From a virus: DNA of 37,967 nucleotides. The stretch is from IMG/VR virus record IMGVR_UViG_3300000904_000003, positions 1 through 37,967 of that record. One strand, written 5' to 3'. Below the pieces are notes generated by a model. That model had not been told where the DNA came from. It saw only the letters and a list, made by a program, of their open reading frames with translations, and ran no database searches. The stretch's first letter is position 1, and the number at the start of each line of letters is the position of its first letter. Of this stretch, positions 31,777-37,967 are shown piece after piece. A program made the position numbers and the translations under genes.

Positions 31777-32406
31777 CTAGCCGACGCTGAACTTCTGGAT
31801 ATTCACCGTCGTCAGCGCTCCGCCCGTGGCTCCGCTCGAAGCGAAGGTGAGGACGAAGCTCGGTAGGTTCGCCATGGTCGGGGGATTCGCGGAGGGGTTG
31901 CCCTGGTTGAGGAATCCGGTTGGGAAGTTCGAAAGGGTCACTGCCGCCACGATGATTTTGTTGACGTAGAAATCGATCTTTCCGACCAGTGCGCCACTCA
32001 CTGAATCTAAGATGAGCCCCGCATGTGCCCACCATGCTGCGATCGCGGTGTTCTGTGTGATTGCGCCGCTCGAACCTAGAAGGACATTGCTGGCGATCGT
32101 CTCGCTGGTGCCCTCGTAGAGGTCGATGGTGACAGTTCCCGCCGCCCTGGTCTGGATGTAGCCGGAGGCGTAGAGGTCGAAGACGGTCTGCTCGATCTGG
32201 GTGGCGGGCGGGATCGTGATTGTAAGGGGAACGGCTGCATTCGGCGCGCTGGGTGCAATCGTCTGGGTGGCCGCTCCCAGGGTGAACTGCACCGGCAATA
32301 CGCCGGCCAGCGTCTGGGTCTGGGTCGCCTGCTGGTTAAGAGGAATCTGGTTTGCTACGCTGGCGGCTCCCGAGTTCGGGCCATAGGGACGGTCGGACAA
32401 AGCCAT
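31777..32406 (-). CDS. Decoration-like structural protein (209 aa)
   Basis: The ATG has AAGGAGAG five bases upstream, one of the best ribosome sites in the window, so the protein may be made in quantity. The sequence is beta-rich with few charged residues (VPLTITIPPATQIEQTVFDL; AGTVTIDLYEGTSETIASNV), like a jelly-roll decoration or fibre-head domain. It resembles in composition the protein encoded at 23197. It is placed before the terminase rather than after the capsid, which is unusual for a decoration protein. The identity remains uncertain. Confidence 0.5.
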   Translation of the reverse strand: MALSDRPYGPNSGAASVANQIPLNQQATQTQTLAGVLPVQFTLGAATQTIAPSAPNAAVPLTITIPPATQIEQTVFDLYASGYIQTRAAGTVTIDLYEGTSETIASNVLLGSSGAITQNTAIAAWWAHAGLILDSVSGALVGKIDFYVNKIIVAAVTLSNFPTGFLNQGNPSANPPTMANLPSFVLTFASSGATGGALTTVNIQKFSVG

Positions 32407-32480
32407 ACTTGCTCTCCTTAGGACGATGCATTTTGTTGCGCATTCTGGGCAAGTCTACTCTTGACAGCGTTTTCGTCCAA

Positions 32481-32678
32481 TCAAATCGTTTTTTTGGGCA
32501 TTCTTCGCAGAGCCTTGCGGTTGACGATGGCGGTTACGCCATCCTCGAAGCGGATCTGCACGTCGCAGATCGTGTTTCTCACGCCAATGATCTCGCACCG
32601 CTGTCCCTTGCGGCCTTCCACGCGATCCCAGGTGAGGACGTGGGGGAAGGGTTCGGCGTCAACTGGTAGGGGTTTCAT
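32481..32678 (-). CDS. Small SH3-like hypothetical protein (65 aa)
   Basis: The ATG at 32678 follows GGAGGTCAAGG, inside the end of the gene before it. The product reads as one small beta barrel: TWDRVEGRKGQRCEIIG, then VQIRFEDGVTAIVNRKALRR, where a KGQRC strand and an (F/V)EDG turn recall small KOW/SH3-like phage proteins. It is basic at the C-terminus (MPKKTI). A nucleic-acid-binding role is possible but not shown. Confidence 0.6.
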   Translation of the reverse strand: MKPLPVDAEPFPHVLTWDRVEGRKGQRCEIIGVRNTICDVQIRFEDGVTAIVNRKALRRMPKKTI

Positions 32679-32859
32679 CCTTGACCTCCAGCTCGCGCAC
32701 ATCCCCTATAAGTCGTAGAAGCTCACCCGTCGTCGTCGTCACATCGTTGGCCACGTCGACGAACTCCTGCACGTCGTCGCTTCGTACATAGGCGATCAAG
32801 ATGTCCACCAGCGCCATCTGCTGGCTCCTGGTCAATCGCAAAACCACATTAACACTCAT
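32659..32859 (-). CDS. Small helical hypothetical protein (66 aa)
   Basis: The ATG at 32859 follows GAGGTGAGAG and overlaps the end of the previous gene by 11 bases; its own end overlaps the next gene by 20. Residues 8-28 (RLTRSQQMALVDILIAYVRS) and 30-55 form two helices. The protein may be a small regulator or structural helper. No family is recognised. Confidence 0.55.
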   Translation of the reverse strand: MSVNVVLRLTRSQQMALVDILIAYVRSDDVQEFVDVANDVTTTTGELLRLIGDVRELEVKDETPTS

Positions 32860-33025
32860 CTCTCACCTCTGCCTCTTCTACGCGCTCATCTTCGAAACAA
32901 AACATGGTATTGCCTCCATCAGTGTGTCTAACGAGGAGTTGCGCGGGCTCTTCGCAAAATGGCGGCAGTATCCATTCCTCGGCTGGACGCCCGCAGTGCT
33001 TACATGGTCCTGATCTCAGGTTCAT
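32849..33025 (-). CDS. Zinc-binding microprotein (58 aa)
   Basis: This frame fills the 160-bp space between two clear genes. Its ATG overlaps the upstream stop (ATGA) and its stop lies inside the next start region. The product has C8-x2-C11 (PCKHCGRP), C24, C43 and C58, giving a plausible zinc knuckle, and an acidic C-terminus (CFEDERVEEAEVRDEC). Coupling on both sides and the CxxC motif support a real gene. Confidence 0.6.
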   Translation of the reverse strand: MNLRSGPCKHCGRPAEEWILPPFCEEPAQLLVRHTDGGNTMFCFEDERVEEAEVRDEC

Positions 33026-33351
33026 CTATTTTTCCAGAATTCCGCGAATGCTTCGGGTGAGGGTATACGACCGCTGGCTTTCCATTCCTCGTAGGCCTCG
33101 GGATAGAGAAGGTCGGGGCGCTTGCGCTCCATGTTGCGAAACCGCTTGTACGCCTCGCGCTCTTCTGGGGTGCTAGGCCTGCGGCAGTAGCGGCATTCTT
33201 TTTTGTCGACGATGGCGGTGAGCTGGTTGCGCCGCAGTTTGCTATGTTCCTTGCTGCATGTGATCGCACCGCGCATGATGCGATCTTTCGGTACTTCCCC
33301 GCCGCAGATGATGCAAAGCGTTTTCACGTCATCGTAAGTTTTGCGTGACAT
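33022..33351 (-). CDS. Zinc-ribbon protein (109 aa)
   Basis: Cysteines C13-x2-C16 (CIICGG), C32 with H36 (TCSKEHS), and C53-x2-C56 (CRYCRRP) form one and a half zinc modules in the first 60 residues, followed by a charged helix rich in Arg, Glu and aromatic residues (EEREAYKRFRNMERKRPDLL). The first group, with its RGAITCSKEHSKLRR, resembles DNA- or RNA-binding ribbons found near phage recombination genes. It overlaps the RusA gene by 23 bases. The function is unknown. Confidence 0.65.
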   Translation of the reverse strand: MSRKTYDDVKTLCIICGGEVPKDRIMRGAITCSKEHSKLRRNQLTAIVDKKECRYCRRPSTPEEREAYKRFRNMERKRPDLLYPEAYEEWKASGRIPSPEAFAEFWKNR

Positions 33352-33820
33352 TTTTTCCCTCTCTCTTTCGGAAGTCCTGCATGCGCTCGGCCAGGGTGCG
33401 CCGTTTCTGGCATACGGAAGCGCAGATAATCGTGCGCGGATTCTCTCTATCGCTGTCCTCTACTTCGAGGTGCCAGGTTCTCACGCGGGCGTCGGAGTGG
33501 ATCACTCCCGCGTAGACCAGGCTGTCGGCGATGCACTTCCAGTAGTTATCTCCGTCTCCCCGATTGCCTTGTCCTAAAAATACGGTCGCCGTCAGCGCGT
33601 AGCGGATCTTGTTTTTTTCTGTCGTCGTGAACGGCGCTAGAGATTGTCCGCGCGCAAGGATCGCAACCATATCTCGGAAGGCCTTCGCTTCGGGGGTGAG
33701 CGCAAAGCTAAGCCTGGGGCCGTTACTTGTGCGCAGAGTGATCGGTTTTTTGTAATGGTTAACAGATGGCCCACAGAACGGAATCTCTAATATGATGGAT
33801 TTGACACATCCCTTTTTCAT
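33329..33820 (-). CDS. rusA: RusA-family Holliday-junction resolvase
   Basis: The pattern PFCGPSVNHYKKP near the N-terminus, then RGDGDNYWKCIADSLVYAGV and IHSDARVRTW, matches RusA: paired acids D89 and D91 in the D-x-DN-x-x-K element, K95, D99 and D110. RusA dimers cut four-way junctions and help resolve branched phage DNA before packaging. Possible starts are the ATGs at 33820 and 33826. I chose 33820 because it lies six bases behind a TATTAT element and would be read from a leaderless transcript. It opens the long late operon, next to zinc-ribbon genes. Confidence 0.8.
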   Translation of the reverse strand: MKKGCVKSIILEIPFCGPSVNHYKKPITLRTSNGPRLSFALTPEAKAFRDMVAILARGQSLAPFTTTEKNKIRYALTATVFLGQGNRGDGDNYWKCIADSLVYAGVIHSDARVRTWHLEVEDSDRENPRTIICASVCQKRRTLAERMQDFRKREGKNVTQNLR

Positions 33821-33838
33821 GCCCATATAATACAGGTA
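33801..33838. promoter_or_regulatory. Divergent promoter sharing one symmetric -10
   Basis: On the + strand TTGACA (33801-33806) and TATAAT (33826-33831, spacer 19) end six bases before the ATG at 33838. On the - strand TATTAT (33832-33827) ends six bases before the ATG of rusA at 33820, but no good -35 is seen. The two -10s overlap in ATATAATA. Both transcripts would start at or near the start codon, so both could be leaderless. Neither gene has a Shine-Dalgarno. Confidence 0.5.
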
Positions 33839-34155
33839 TGACAACGAGGAAAAAAGTTAAAAGGAAAAAAATGGCAAAGGCCGGTAGACCGAAAAGGGTA
33901 GGCCCTGAATATATTGAGCTTGGGTTGAGAGCAACAAAGTCAGAGTACGACTTGATACAGGCGGCGACAGCTAGGAACGCTCTGCGGCGTCACGTCATTC
34001 CATCGCGCAATAACTTCTGTCTTCGTGCAGCCTTGGTTGCTGCGAAGAAAGAATTTGGCATCCCGGAAGATGTTCTCGAAATTGGATGGCAAAGATGGAT
34101 TGCTGAATCGGCAAAGCATAGCGGCAACCTGGAAGACGACGATCTGGACGACTAG
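33838..34155 (+). CDS. Ribbon-helix-helix candidate regulator (105 aa)
   Basis: The protein has a very basic N-terminus (KKVKRKKMAKAGRPKR), then IELGLRATKSEYDLIQAATA and, after a turn, NNFCLRAALVAAKKEFG. The strand, helix, turn and helix order is that of a MetJ/Arc/CopG-type ribbon-helix-helix. The tail is acidic (GNLEDDDLDD). It is divergent from the late operon, has a leaderless-type start like phage repressors such as lambda cI, and is therefore a good candidate for the switch regulator. Its DNA site is not established. It ends four bases into the opposite-strand gene at 34152. Confidence 0.55.
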   Translation: MTTRKKVKRKKMAKAGRPKRVGPEYIELGLRATKSEYDLIQAATARNALRRHVIPSRNNFCLRAALVAAKKEFGIPEDVLEIGWQRWIAESAKHSGNLEDDDLDD

Positions 34156-34715
34156 GGCGCTCTGTTGGTCTCCAGCTCTTGCAGTTCGGCAAACATGCGC
34201 CTCACGTCTTCCGCCTCTTCGTTGACCGTCTTCGTGCGGATCGGTTCATACTTTTCTGCGAAGGCCTCCAGGTCGTCGTCGAGAATCCGCGCTAGCAGGT
34301 ACAGCGTGTTGACCAGATCCTCCAACGTCTCAAACTTGATCTTCAGGTGTCCGCGCGTCAGTCGCAGCGAGTCCGGCAGTCCTGCCAGGCTCACGGGCGA
34401 CGTGTCGCGTCGTACCATCTGGCGGACCGCTCGGCGGGGTGGGCTGTTCTTCTCAGCTCTTAGTCTCCGCATCAAGGTAGTTACGTCGTCGGTCTCCTGC
34501 ACCTTGTCCAGAAACGCCAACATGCCCTCGCGCTCGGCCAGGTAGCTGCCGTTGATCTTCAAGGTGGGCACGATCTCCAGCAACCTCGACGCCGCGCCTT
34601 GCTGGATCTGGAACAACGCCTCCAGTTCCTTGCGGGTGTAGTGGGATCGCACCGAGTCGGCCACCGAACGCCGGATCTCGTGCAACCGTGGCAGCCATGT
34701 GATCGGTCGCGCCAT
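34152..34715 (-). CDS. Conserved DNA-binding candidate (187 aa)
   Basis: The N-terminus (PRLHEIRRSVADSVRSHY) is followed by TRKELEALFQIQQGAASRLL, a likely helix-turn-helix, and then SYLAEREGMLAFLDKVQE. The remainder is helical with a charged C-terminus. I recall similar proteins as conserved hypotheticals in Acidobacteriota genomes, but this is from memory. It points away from parA and shares the 215-bp upstream region with it, which holds direct and inverted repeats. It may regulate partition or the prophage state. A start at the ATG at 34715 is assumed; no strong ribosome site is seen. Confidence 0.6.
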   Translation of the reverse strand: MARPITWLPRLHEIRRSVADSVRSHYTRKELEALFQIQQGAASRLLEIVPTLKINGSYLAEREGMLAFLDKVQETDDVTTLMRRLRAEKNSPPRRAVRQMVRRDTSPVSLAGLPDSLRLTRGHLKIKFETLEDLVNTLYLLARILDDDLEAFAEKYEPIRTKTVNEEAEDVRRMFAELQELETNRAP

Positions 34716-34814
34716 CGTCGAAACCCCTTCCCTTCCCTAAGCCTGCGATCCTTCCACGTGGCGGGGGATTAGTACAAGCCCTTCCCATAACCCATCCTAG
34801 CCCTGTTTTGGCTG

Positions 34815-34845
34815 TGTGTATTACATGTGTATTACACAATGTAAT
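34815..34845. repeat. Tandem 11-bp repeats with a TGTAAT palindrome
   Basis: TGTGTATTACA is present twice end to end (34815-34825, 34826-34836), and the second copy continues as ATTACA-CAA-TGTAAT (34831-34845), an inverted repeat. This lies in the divergent region between the DNA-binding candidate and parA, and is a plausible operator for one of the neighbouring regulators. Confidence 0.6.
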
Positions 34846-34859
34846 CTGCGTGTAGAGGT

Positions 34860-34923
34860 TACGGTAAGCTCTACGGTAGAACCACTGTATGCACTACCGT
34901 AAGCTCTACCGTGCGTCATACAG
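34860..34923. promoter_or_regulatory. Partition operator / centromere candidate
   Basis: Four half-sites lie in two pairs: TACGGTA at 34860-34866 and 34872-34878, and TACCGTA at 34895-34901 with TACCGT at 34907-34912. Within each pair the spacing is 12 bp and the pairs point toward each other. A second repeat, CTGTATG (34885-34891) and CATACAG (34917-34923), brackets the right pair. The TACAGT at 34919-34924 could be the parA -10, six bases before the ATG. The array is a natural site for the RHH protein encoded at 35578, for autoregulation and/or as parS. Confidence 0.6.
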
Positions 34924-34930
34924 TAGTCTC

Positions 34931-35668
34931 ATGCCAATCATCGTTGCAATTGCAAACCAGAAGGGTGGTTGCGGGAAGACCACAACCACAATGAACCTCG
35001 CGGGCGGCCTCTCGCGGGCGAAGTATTCCGTCCTGGTCGTCGACGCCGATCCGCAAGCCAGTGCGACCATGTGGAGCCTCGCACGTGGGCAGGGAAGCCT
35101 ACCGTTTGAAGTCACCCCAGCTCGACAACTCAAGTGGCGTTTCTCGGCGCTGGCGATGGCCGAGGAAGATCTCGTGCTGGTCGACTGCCCTCCGGGGTTC
35201 ACCGAACAGGACGACGCCGCTAAGTTCACGCGGGCGGTGCTGCATGGGGCCGACGCCATCCTGGTCCCGCTCCGTCCGTCGACGCTCGACTTCTCGGCGG
35301 CGTCTGGGTTCGTGCGCATCCTCGCGCGGGAGAAGCTGCCCGAGGCCCGCGTGGCCGTGCTCATCAACGCCCGTAAGAATACGGTTCTCGGTCGTCAGTC
35401 CCAGGACACGGCGGCGGTCCTATTCGCTCCGATCGCCGGGGCCGTCATCCTCCAAGCCACCATCGGCGATCGCGCTCCCATCACGGAAGTGTCGGGGTCT
35501 GGTGAAACCATCTTCGACTACGCTCCCCGCCATGCAGCGGCCCAGGAGTACGTCGCACTAACCAAGGAGATTCTGACATGGCTAAGCAGCGCGCCCCAAT
35601 CCTCATCCACGCTCTCGACGACGCCCACGTTGACCTTATCCCCATCCGCGACCGGCGAGAGCCTGTAG
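34931..35668 (+). CDS. parA: ParA partition ATPase
   Basis: The ATG at 34931 begins PIIVAIANQKGGCGKTTTT, with the deviant Walker A (K11-GGCGKT-T18). DADPQASAT and DLVLVDCPPG follow as the A' and B motifs, and LVPLRPSTLDF is the usual ParA segment. A start at 34889 would add 14 residues across the operator and is rejected. There is no N-terminal helix-turn-helix, so it is the short type found with small RHH partners. ParA segregates low-copy plasmids, which fits the RepA and iterons nearby. Its last 30 codons (Ser/Thr-rich) overlap the next gene and may be dispensable. Confidence 0.9.
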   Translation: MPIIVAIANQKGGCGKTTTTMNLAGGLSRAKYSVLVVDADPQASATMWSLARGQGSLPFEVTPARQLKWRFSALAMAEEDLVLVDCPPGFTEQDDAAKFTRAVLHGADAILVPLRPSTLDFSAASGFVRILAREKLPEARVAVLINARKNTVLGRQSQDTAAVLFAPIAGAVILQATIGDRAPITEVSGSGETIFDYAPRHAAAQEYVALTKEILTWLSSAPQSSSTLSTTPTLTLSPSATGESL

Positions 35669-35967
35669 AGGCTCCTATCCAGCTTCCGCCTCCGTTTGAT
35701 GCAGTGCGCAATCTGCCTGCGGTCGATCCCGGTAAATCGTTTCGGAATTTTACGTCGCCGGTGGAGGCATCGAACGAGAACATTCTTAAGGGGTTTGCAT
35801 CTCTTCGCCCAGAAGGGAAGCGTGAGCGGATGGTGCCCTATCCAATCCGGCTACCTGCAGCGCAGATCGCCGAGCTGGAGCGCCTGAGGGCCGACCGGGG
35901 CATCATCCCTGCGGAGTTCATTCGCGACGCCGTGGCAAGCTGCCTGGCGTTGTTGCTGAAGGGCTAA
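35578..35967 (+). CDS. RHH centromere-binding candidate (ParB/ParG role)
   Basis: The ATG has AAGGAGA seven bases upstream, inside the parA gene (91-base overlap). Residues 86-127 contain VPYPIRLPAAQIAELERLRA followed by GIIPAEFIRDAVASCLALLL, a strand and two helices like ribbon-helix-helix proteins. The first 80 residues are flexible and rich in Pro, Asp and Arg, like the mobile N-termini of ParG-type proteins. The gene lies directly behind parA, the usual position of the partner that binds the centromere and represses the operon. The final residues are hydrophobic. Confidence 0.65.
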   Translation: MAKQRAPILIHALDDAHVDLIPIRDRREPVEAPIQLPPPFDAVRNLPAVDPGKSFRNFTSPVEASNENILKGFASLRPEGKRERMVPYPIRLPAAQIAELERLRADRGIIPAEFIRDAVASCLALLLKG

Positions 35968-35972
35968 AAATG

Positions 35973-35995
35973 GGGCGCTGATAATCTCAGCGCCC
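35973..35995. terminator. Bidirectional terminator between par operon and repA
   Basis: GGGCGCTGA (35973-35981) and TCAGCGCCC (35987-35995) form a 9-bp stem with the loop TAATC. On the + strand TAATTT follows, and on the - strand the stem is followed by CATTTTT, so it can end both the par transcript and repA. Confidence 0.8.
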
Positions 35996-36010
35996 TAATT
36001 TGCCTGGGTT

Positions 36011-36059
36011 CTCTCCGTGAGGAGAGTTCGTTCGGAACGAGCAGGGTGCGGCTCGTTCC
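36011..36059. terminator. Two further hairpins behind repA
   Basis: CTCTCC-GTGA-GGAGAG (36011-36026) and GGAACGAGC ... GCTCGTTCC (36034-36042, 36051-36059; 8-base loop) lie between the repA stop and the main terminator. Neither has a T run, so they may back up termination or stabilise mRNA ends. Confidence 0.5.
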
Positions 36060-36068
36060 TGATGTCGT

Positions 36069-37079
36069 TTAGACCTGGTCAACCTTGACGCGCGGCGCAA
36101 TGGCCGGCTTGCTGACGTAGATCTCGATGCCTCCACCCTTCGATGGGTAGCCAACCTTGAGATTTGGGTGTGCGAGCTTCACCTTCAGCATCGCGGCCTT
36201 AATTTTTTTCTTGAGATCGTGTAGATCTCCGTAGTCGCAGCCGAGCTGCTGGCCCAACATCCTCCAGGTGAGAAGGTGTTTCGTTTTATTGCGCTGCTTG
36301 AGGTTCGCGCCGATGTAGTTACAAAGCATGTACAGGTCTAGCGCCAGCGGAGACTTCCGCAGCATCCCCACAGCCCGCATGTCGCATGGCACGACGCTTT
36401 CCATGATCGCGGCGAAGAAGTCCCGGCTAAGGTCGATGTAGCTACCCCACAACACCGCCTGCTTTGGGTCTTTCTCGTTCCACCGGAGATGAATCTTTGA
36501 GGCTACCCGGTACGATTCGCTGTCGTCGGCGAGGATTGTTTTTCCGTCGATGATCTCTCGCGTGTGCGTATAAAAATCGATGTGCGATGAGAACAGGCGT
36601 TGTGCCTGTTCTTTGATTCGTGTCGGCACCCCGCGCTTGCCTCTGCCTGATGGCTTTTCGAGATCTAGCTTCTCGATAAACTCGGTCATGCAATGGCCGA
36701 GATGGAGTCGGCGGATTCCGGTCCTCTTGGCCTCAGTGACGGCCCAGATGAGGATCAGGCGGGGCATGATGCCATAGGGGTAGCCCATCGAGCGGTCTGT
36801 CTGCTCGTCCCAGCCAGGCTGGATGCGGAGGGTGTACTTTCCGTTTTTTCGTCGCCAAATGGGTACGTCGCCGGGGTCGGTATGGGGCAACGTGCATTGG
36901 ATGAGGAAGCGGGCGAGGTAGGCGGGATCGCCGAGCGGATCTTCCTTGATCTCGACGGCTTGTTCGACGATTTTTAAAGCCGCCTTTGATGCCTCTTTAG
37001 CGGCTTCAGTGGCCTTTATTCGTTCAATTAGGCCCGATGATTCTGCGATCTCTGCTAGGGAATTGGGGATTTCGTTCAT
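36069..37079 (-). CDS. repA: Plasmid replication initiator RepA
   Basis: The 336-residue protein matches the plasmid RepA family (RepA_C type). It has ARFLIQCTLPHTDPGDVPIW, then GKYTLRIQPGWDEQ, GYPYGIMPRLILIWAVTEAK, a basic region GRGKRGVPTRIKEQAQRLFS and a helical C-terminus. An N-terminal alanine-rich helix (ATEAAKEASKAALKIVEQAV) precedes it. Such initiators bind iterons and recruit host replication proteins. It lies downstream of the iteron array, and a palindrome just before its ATG may serve autoregulation. No strong Shine-Dalgarno is seen. The element carries no polymerase or primase. Confidence 0.85.
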   Translation of the reverse strand: MNEIPNSLAEIAESSGLIERIKATEAAKEASKAALKIVEQAVEIKEDPLGDPAYLARFLIQCTLPHTDPGDVPIWRRKNGKYTLRIQPGWDEQTDRSMGYPYGIMPRLILIWAVTEAKRTGIRRLHLGHCMTEFIEKLDLEKPSGRGKRGVPTRIKEQAQRLFSSHIDFYTHTREIIDGKTILADDSESYRVASKIHLRWNEKDPKQAVLWGSYIDLSRDFFAAIMESVVPCDMRAVGMLRKSPLALDLYMLCNYIGANLKQRNKTKHLLTWRMLGQQLGCDYGDLHDLKKKIKAAMLKVKLAHPNLKVGYPSKGGGIEIYVSKPAIAPRVKVDQV

Positions 37080-37087
37080 GAGTTCAG

Positions 37088-37105
37088 TTCATAAGTCCTT
37101 ATGAA
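37088..37105. promoter_or_regulatory. Inverted repeat in front of repA
   Basis: TTCATAA-GTCC-TTATGAA (37088-37105) is a 7-bp inverted repeat beginning eight bases before the repA start codon. Rep proteins of iteron plasmids commonly bind such an inverted repeat as dimers to repress their own gene. A TGGACA-like -35 lies further upstream, but the -10 is not convincing. Confidence 0.6.
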
Positions 37106-37194
37106 TAGCCACGTTACATCTTTTTTTTACTTTGTCCATAATTCTTTTTAATTTCATATCCCCAAAAGCGTACATAGGGCGAACAGTATTCCAC

Positions 37195-37563
37195 GGGTGC
37201 AACGGTACCCCCCTCCCCAACGATCTCTGCGAGTGGAGCGATGATTCGCATTGTTTTGCATGTTTGGGTATTCGCTTTTTCTGTGCCTTGAAATTTTTTA
37301 CGAATATTTTCCCACCGGGCGATGTGGATCTATAAAGTTTTCCGGGCTGCATCGGTCCCCCCCCCCTAAAGCGAATAAAAAGGGAACTAATTTATAGGGC
37401 TGCATCGGTCCCCCCCCCCATCATAAAACCCTTTACTAGAGAGACTATTTACATCATTTGTCTATTTTACGTCTTCGCTTTTTAATCTCCTGTGCATGTA
37501 TTTTCAAGAAGTTTTTAGATGGCTGCATCGGTCCCCCCTAACAGGGCTGCATCGGTCCCCCCC
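37195..37563. repeat. Iteron array of the plasmid origin
   Basis: Four copies of GGGCTGCATCGGT followed by a C run occur at 37344-37366 (C10), 37397-37419 (C10), 37521-37538 (first G replaced by T, C6) and 37544-37563 (C7). A degenerate copy (GGGTGCAACGGTACCCCCC) lies at 37195-37213. All point the same way and lie upstream of repA. Start-to-start distances are 149, 53, 123 and 24 bp, so they are not evenly phased. This is the candidate oriV. Between 37214 and 37343 I see only AT-rich DNA. Confidence 0.75.
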
Positions 37564-37569
37564 TAAGAC

Positions 37570-37609
37570 CATATAGTTAAGGCATGTAGTTAAGTACCAT
37601 GTAGTAGTA
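37570..37609. repeat. Three short direct repeats beside the iterons
   Basis: CATATAGTTAAG (37570-37581), CATGTAGTTAAG (37583-37594) and CATGTAGTAGTA (37598-37609) are near-copies. They may be auxiliary origin sites. No function is shown. Confidence 0.4.
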
Positions 37610-37967
37610 ACGGCTCGAATCCGGTGGAAAATGTGCAAAAGCCGATCCCGGCCCACGGCACACCCATCCAGAGGCCTACACCTATTTACCAACCCTTTCC
37701 CTCCATACAATCCATCAATCTATTGGAGCATGCTTCCACAGCGTATGTGCTTGCCTGTGTCTAGGCATTGTGAGGCTCCCTAGCACCCTCTAAAAGACCT
37801 GGGAGAACGCGTGTGGGATCACTGATATAGATAGGTAGTAAAACACTGTATTGCAACAACATACAAAACAATGAATCAAGTACATCATCAAATAAAGAAC
37901 AAAGAAAATAGACAAACAACGATGAAAACATTAGCCTAAACGAAAATTCACAAATGACCCCTTGTTA
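37610..37967. other. Non-coding origin flank, AT-rich at the right end
   Basis: No convincing gene was found from 37610 to the end of the window. A 9-mer TGTGCAAAA at 37632-37640 is one mismatch from the DnaA-box pattern TGTGNATAA. From about 37801 the + strand becomes very A-rich, which would suit an easily melted origin element or simply an untranscribed end. The window stops inside this stretch. Confidence 0.4.

Noticed and set aside
37089-37352. 87-codon - strand frame between iterons and repA
   Set aside because: It covers an iteron, the degenerate repeat and the poly-T/A stretch; its composition follows the DNA repeats rather than a protein, and it lacks a ribosome site.
37611-37626. 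GGCTCGAATCC-like tRNA T-arm, possible tRNA fragment or att site
   Set aside because: Only a partial T-stem forms, no acceptor or anticodon arm can be built nearby, and no integrase is present.
37761-37931. 56-codon - strand frame in the AT-rich right end, hydrophobic
   Set aside because: The hydrophobicity follows from the A-rich opposite strand; no ribosome site and no coupling. It could be a tiny membrane protein, but support is too weak.
1-37967. CRISPR array, rRNA, insertion sequence
   Set aside because: No regularly spaced repeats, no rRNA motif and no transposase were seen on either strand.

Overview
The window reads as most of a short-tailed (podovirus-like) phage genome carried as a low-copy plasmid, i.e. 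a candidate phage-plasmid, from a GC-rich bacterium. I favour an Acidobacteriota (Terriglobia-like) host, but only because several conserved hypothetical proteins resemble ones I remember from that group; no taxonomic marker is present. I see no integrase, transposase, rRNA, tRNA or CRISPR array. The only DNA-replication gene is a plasmid-type RepA.

Layout. (1) 2-1757, + strand: the 3' end of a GGDEF (diguanylate cyclase) gene, then five small overlapping genes of unknown role, one with zinc-binding cysteines. (2) 6448-1787, - strand: a strong promoter with an operator drives an SMC/RecF-like ATPase and a chain of about ten small, translationally coupled genes, including an HNH nuclease and zinc-ribbon proteins. 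(3) 33820-6453, - strand: one nearly gapless late operon of about 27 kb. It runs RusA resolvase, small zinc proteins, a decoration-like protein, a small acidic protein, terminase large subunit, portal, scaffold candidate, N4-gp56-type capsid, tail adaptor and tail-tube candidates, a GNAT-fold protein, large internal-virion candidates, an Acb2/Tad1-like anti-defence protein, a SleB-like lysin and three fibre-like proteins. The order of portal, scaffold, capsid, two tail-tube proteins, GNAT protein and large internal proteins matches the T7 gp8-gp16 order, although the capsid is not T7-like. (4) 33801-34930: a control region with a divergent promoter, a ribbon-helix-helix candidate regulator and a conserved DNA-binding candidate. 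(5) 34931-35967, + strand: ParA and an RHH centromere-binding candidate preceded by an array of TACGGTA/TACCGTA sites, ended by a bidirectional terminator. (6) 37079-36069, - strand: RepA, preceded by a palindrome, then by an origin with iterons ending in long C runs and an AT-rich flank.

How the parts may work together (inference): RepA with its iterons replicates the element and ParA with the RHH protein segregates it. Both would maintain it as an extrachromosomal prophage. The ATPase-operon promoter carries the same 7-bp half-sites as the partition promoter, so one regulator may tie plasmid maintenance to phage gene expression. On induction the late operon would make and package particles, Acb2 would sequester cyclic-nucleotide immune signals, and the SleB-like protein is the best lysis candidate. 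No holin or spanin was recognised.
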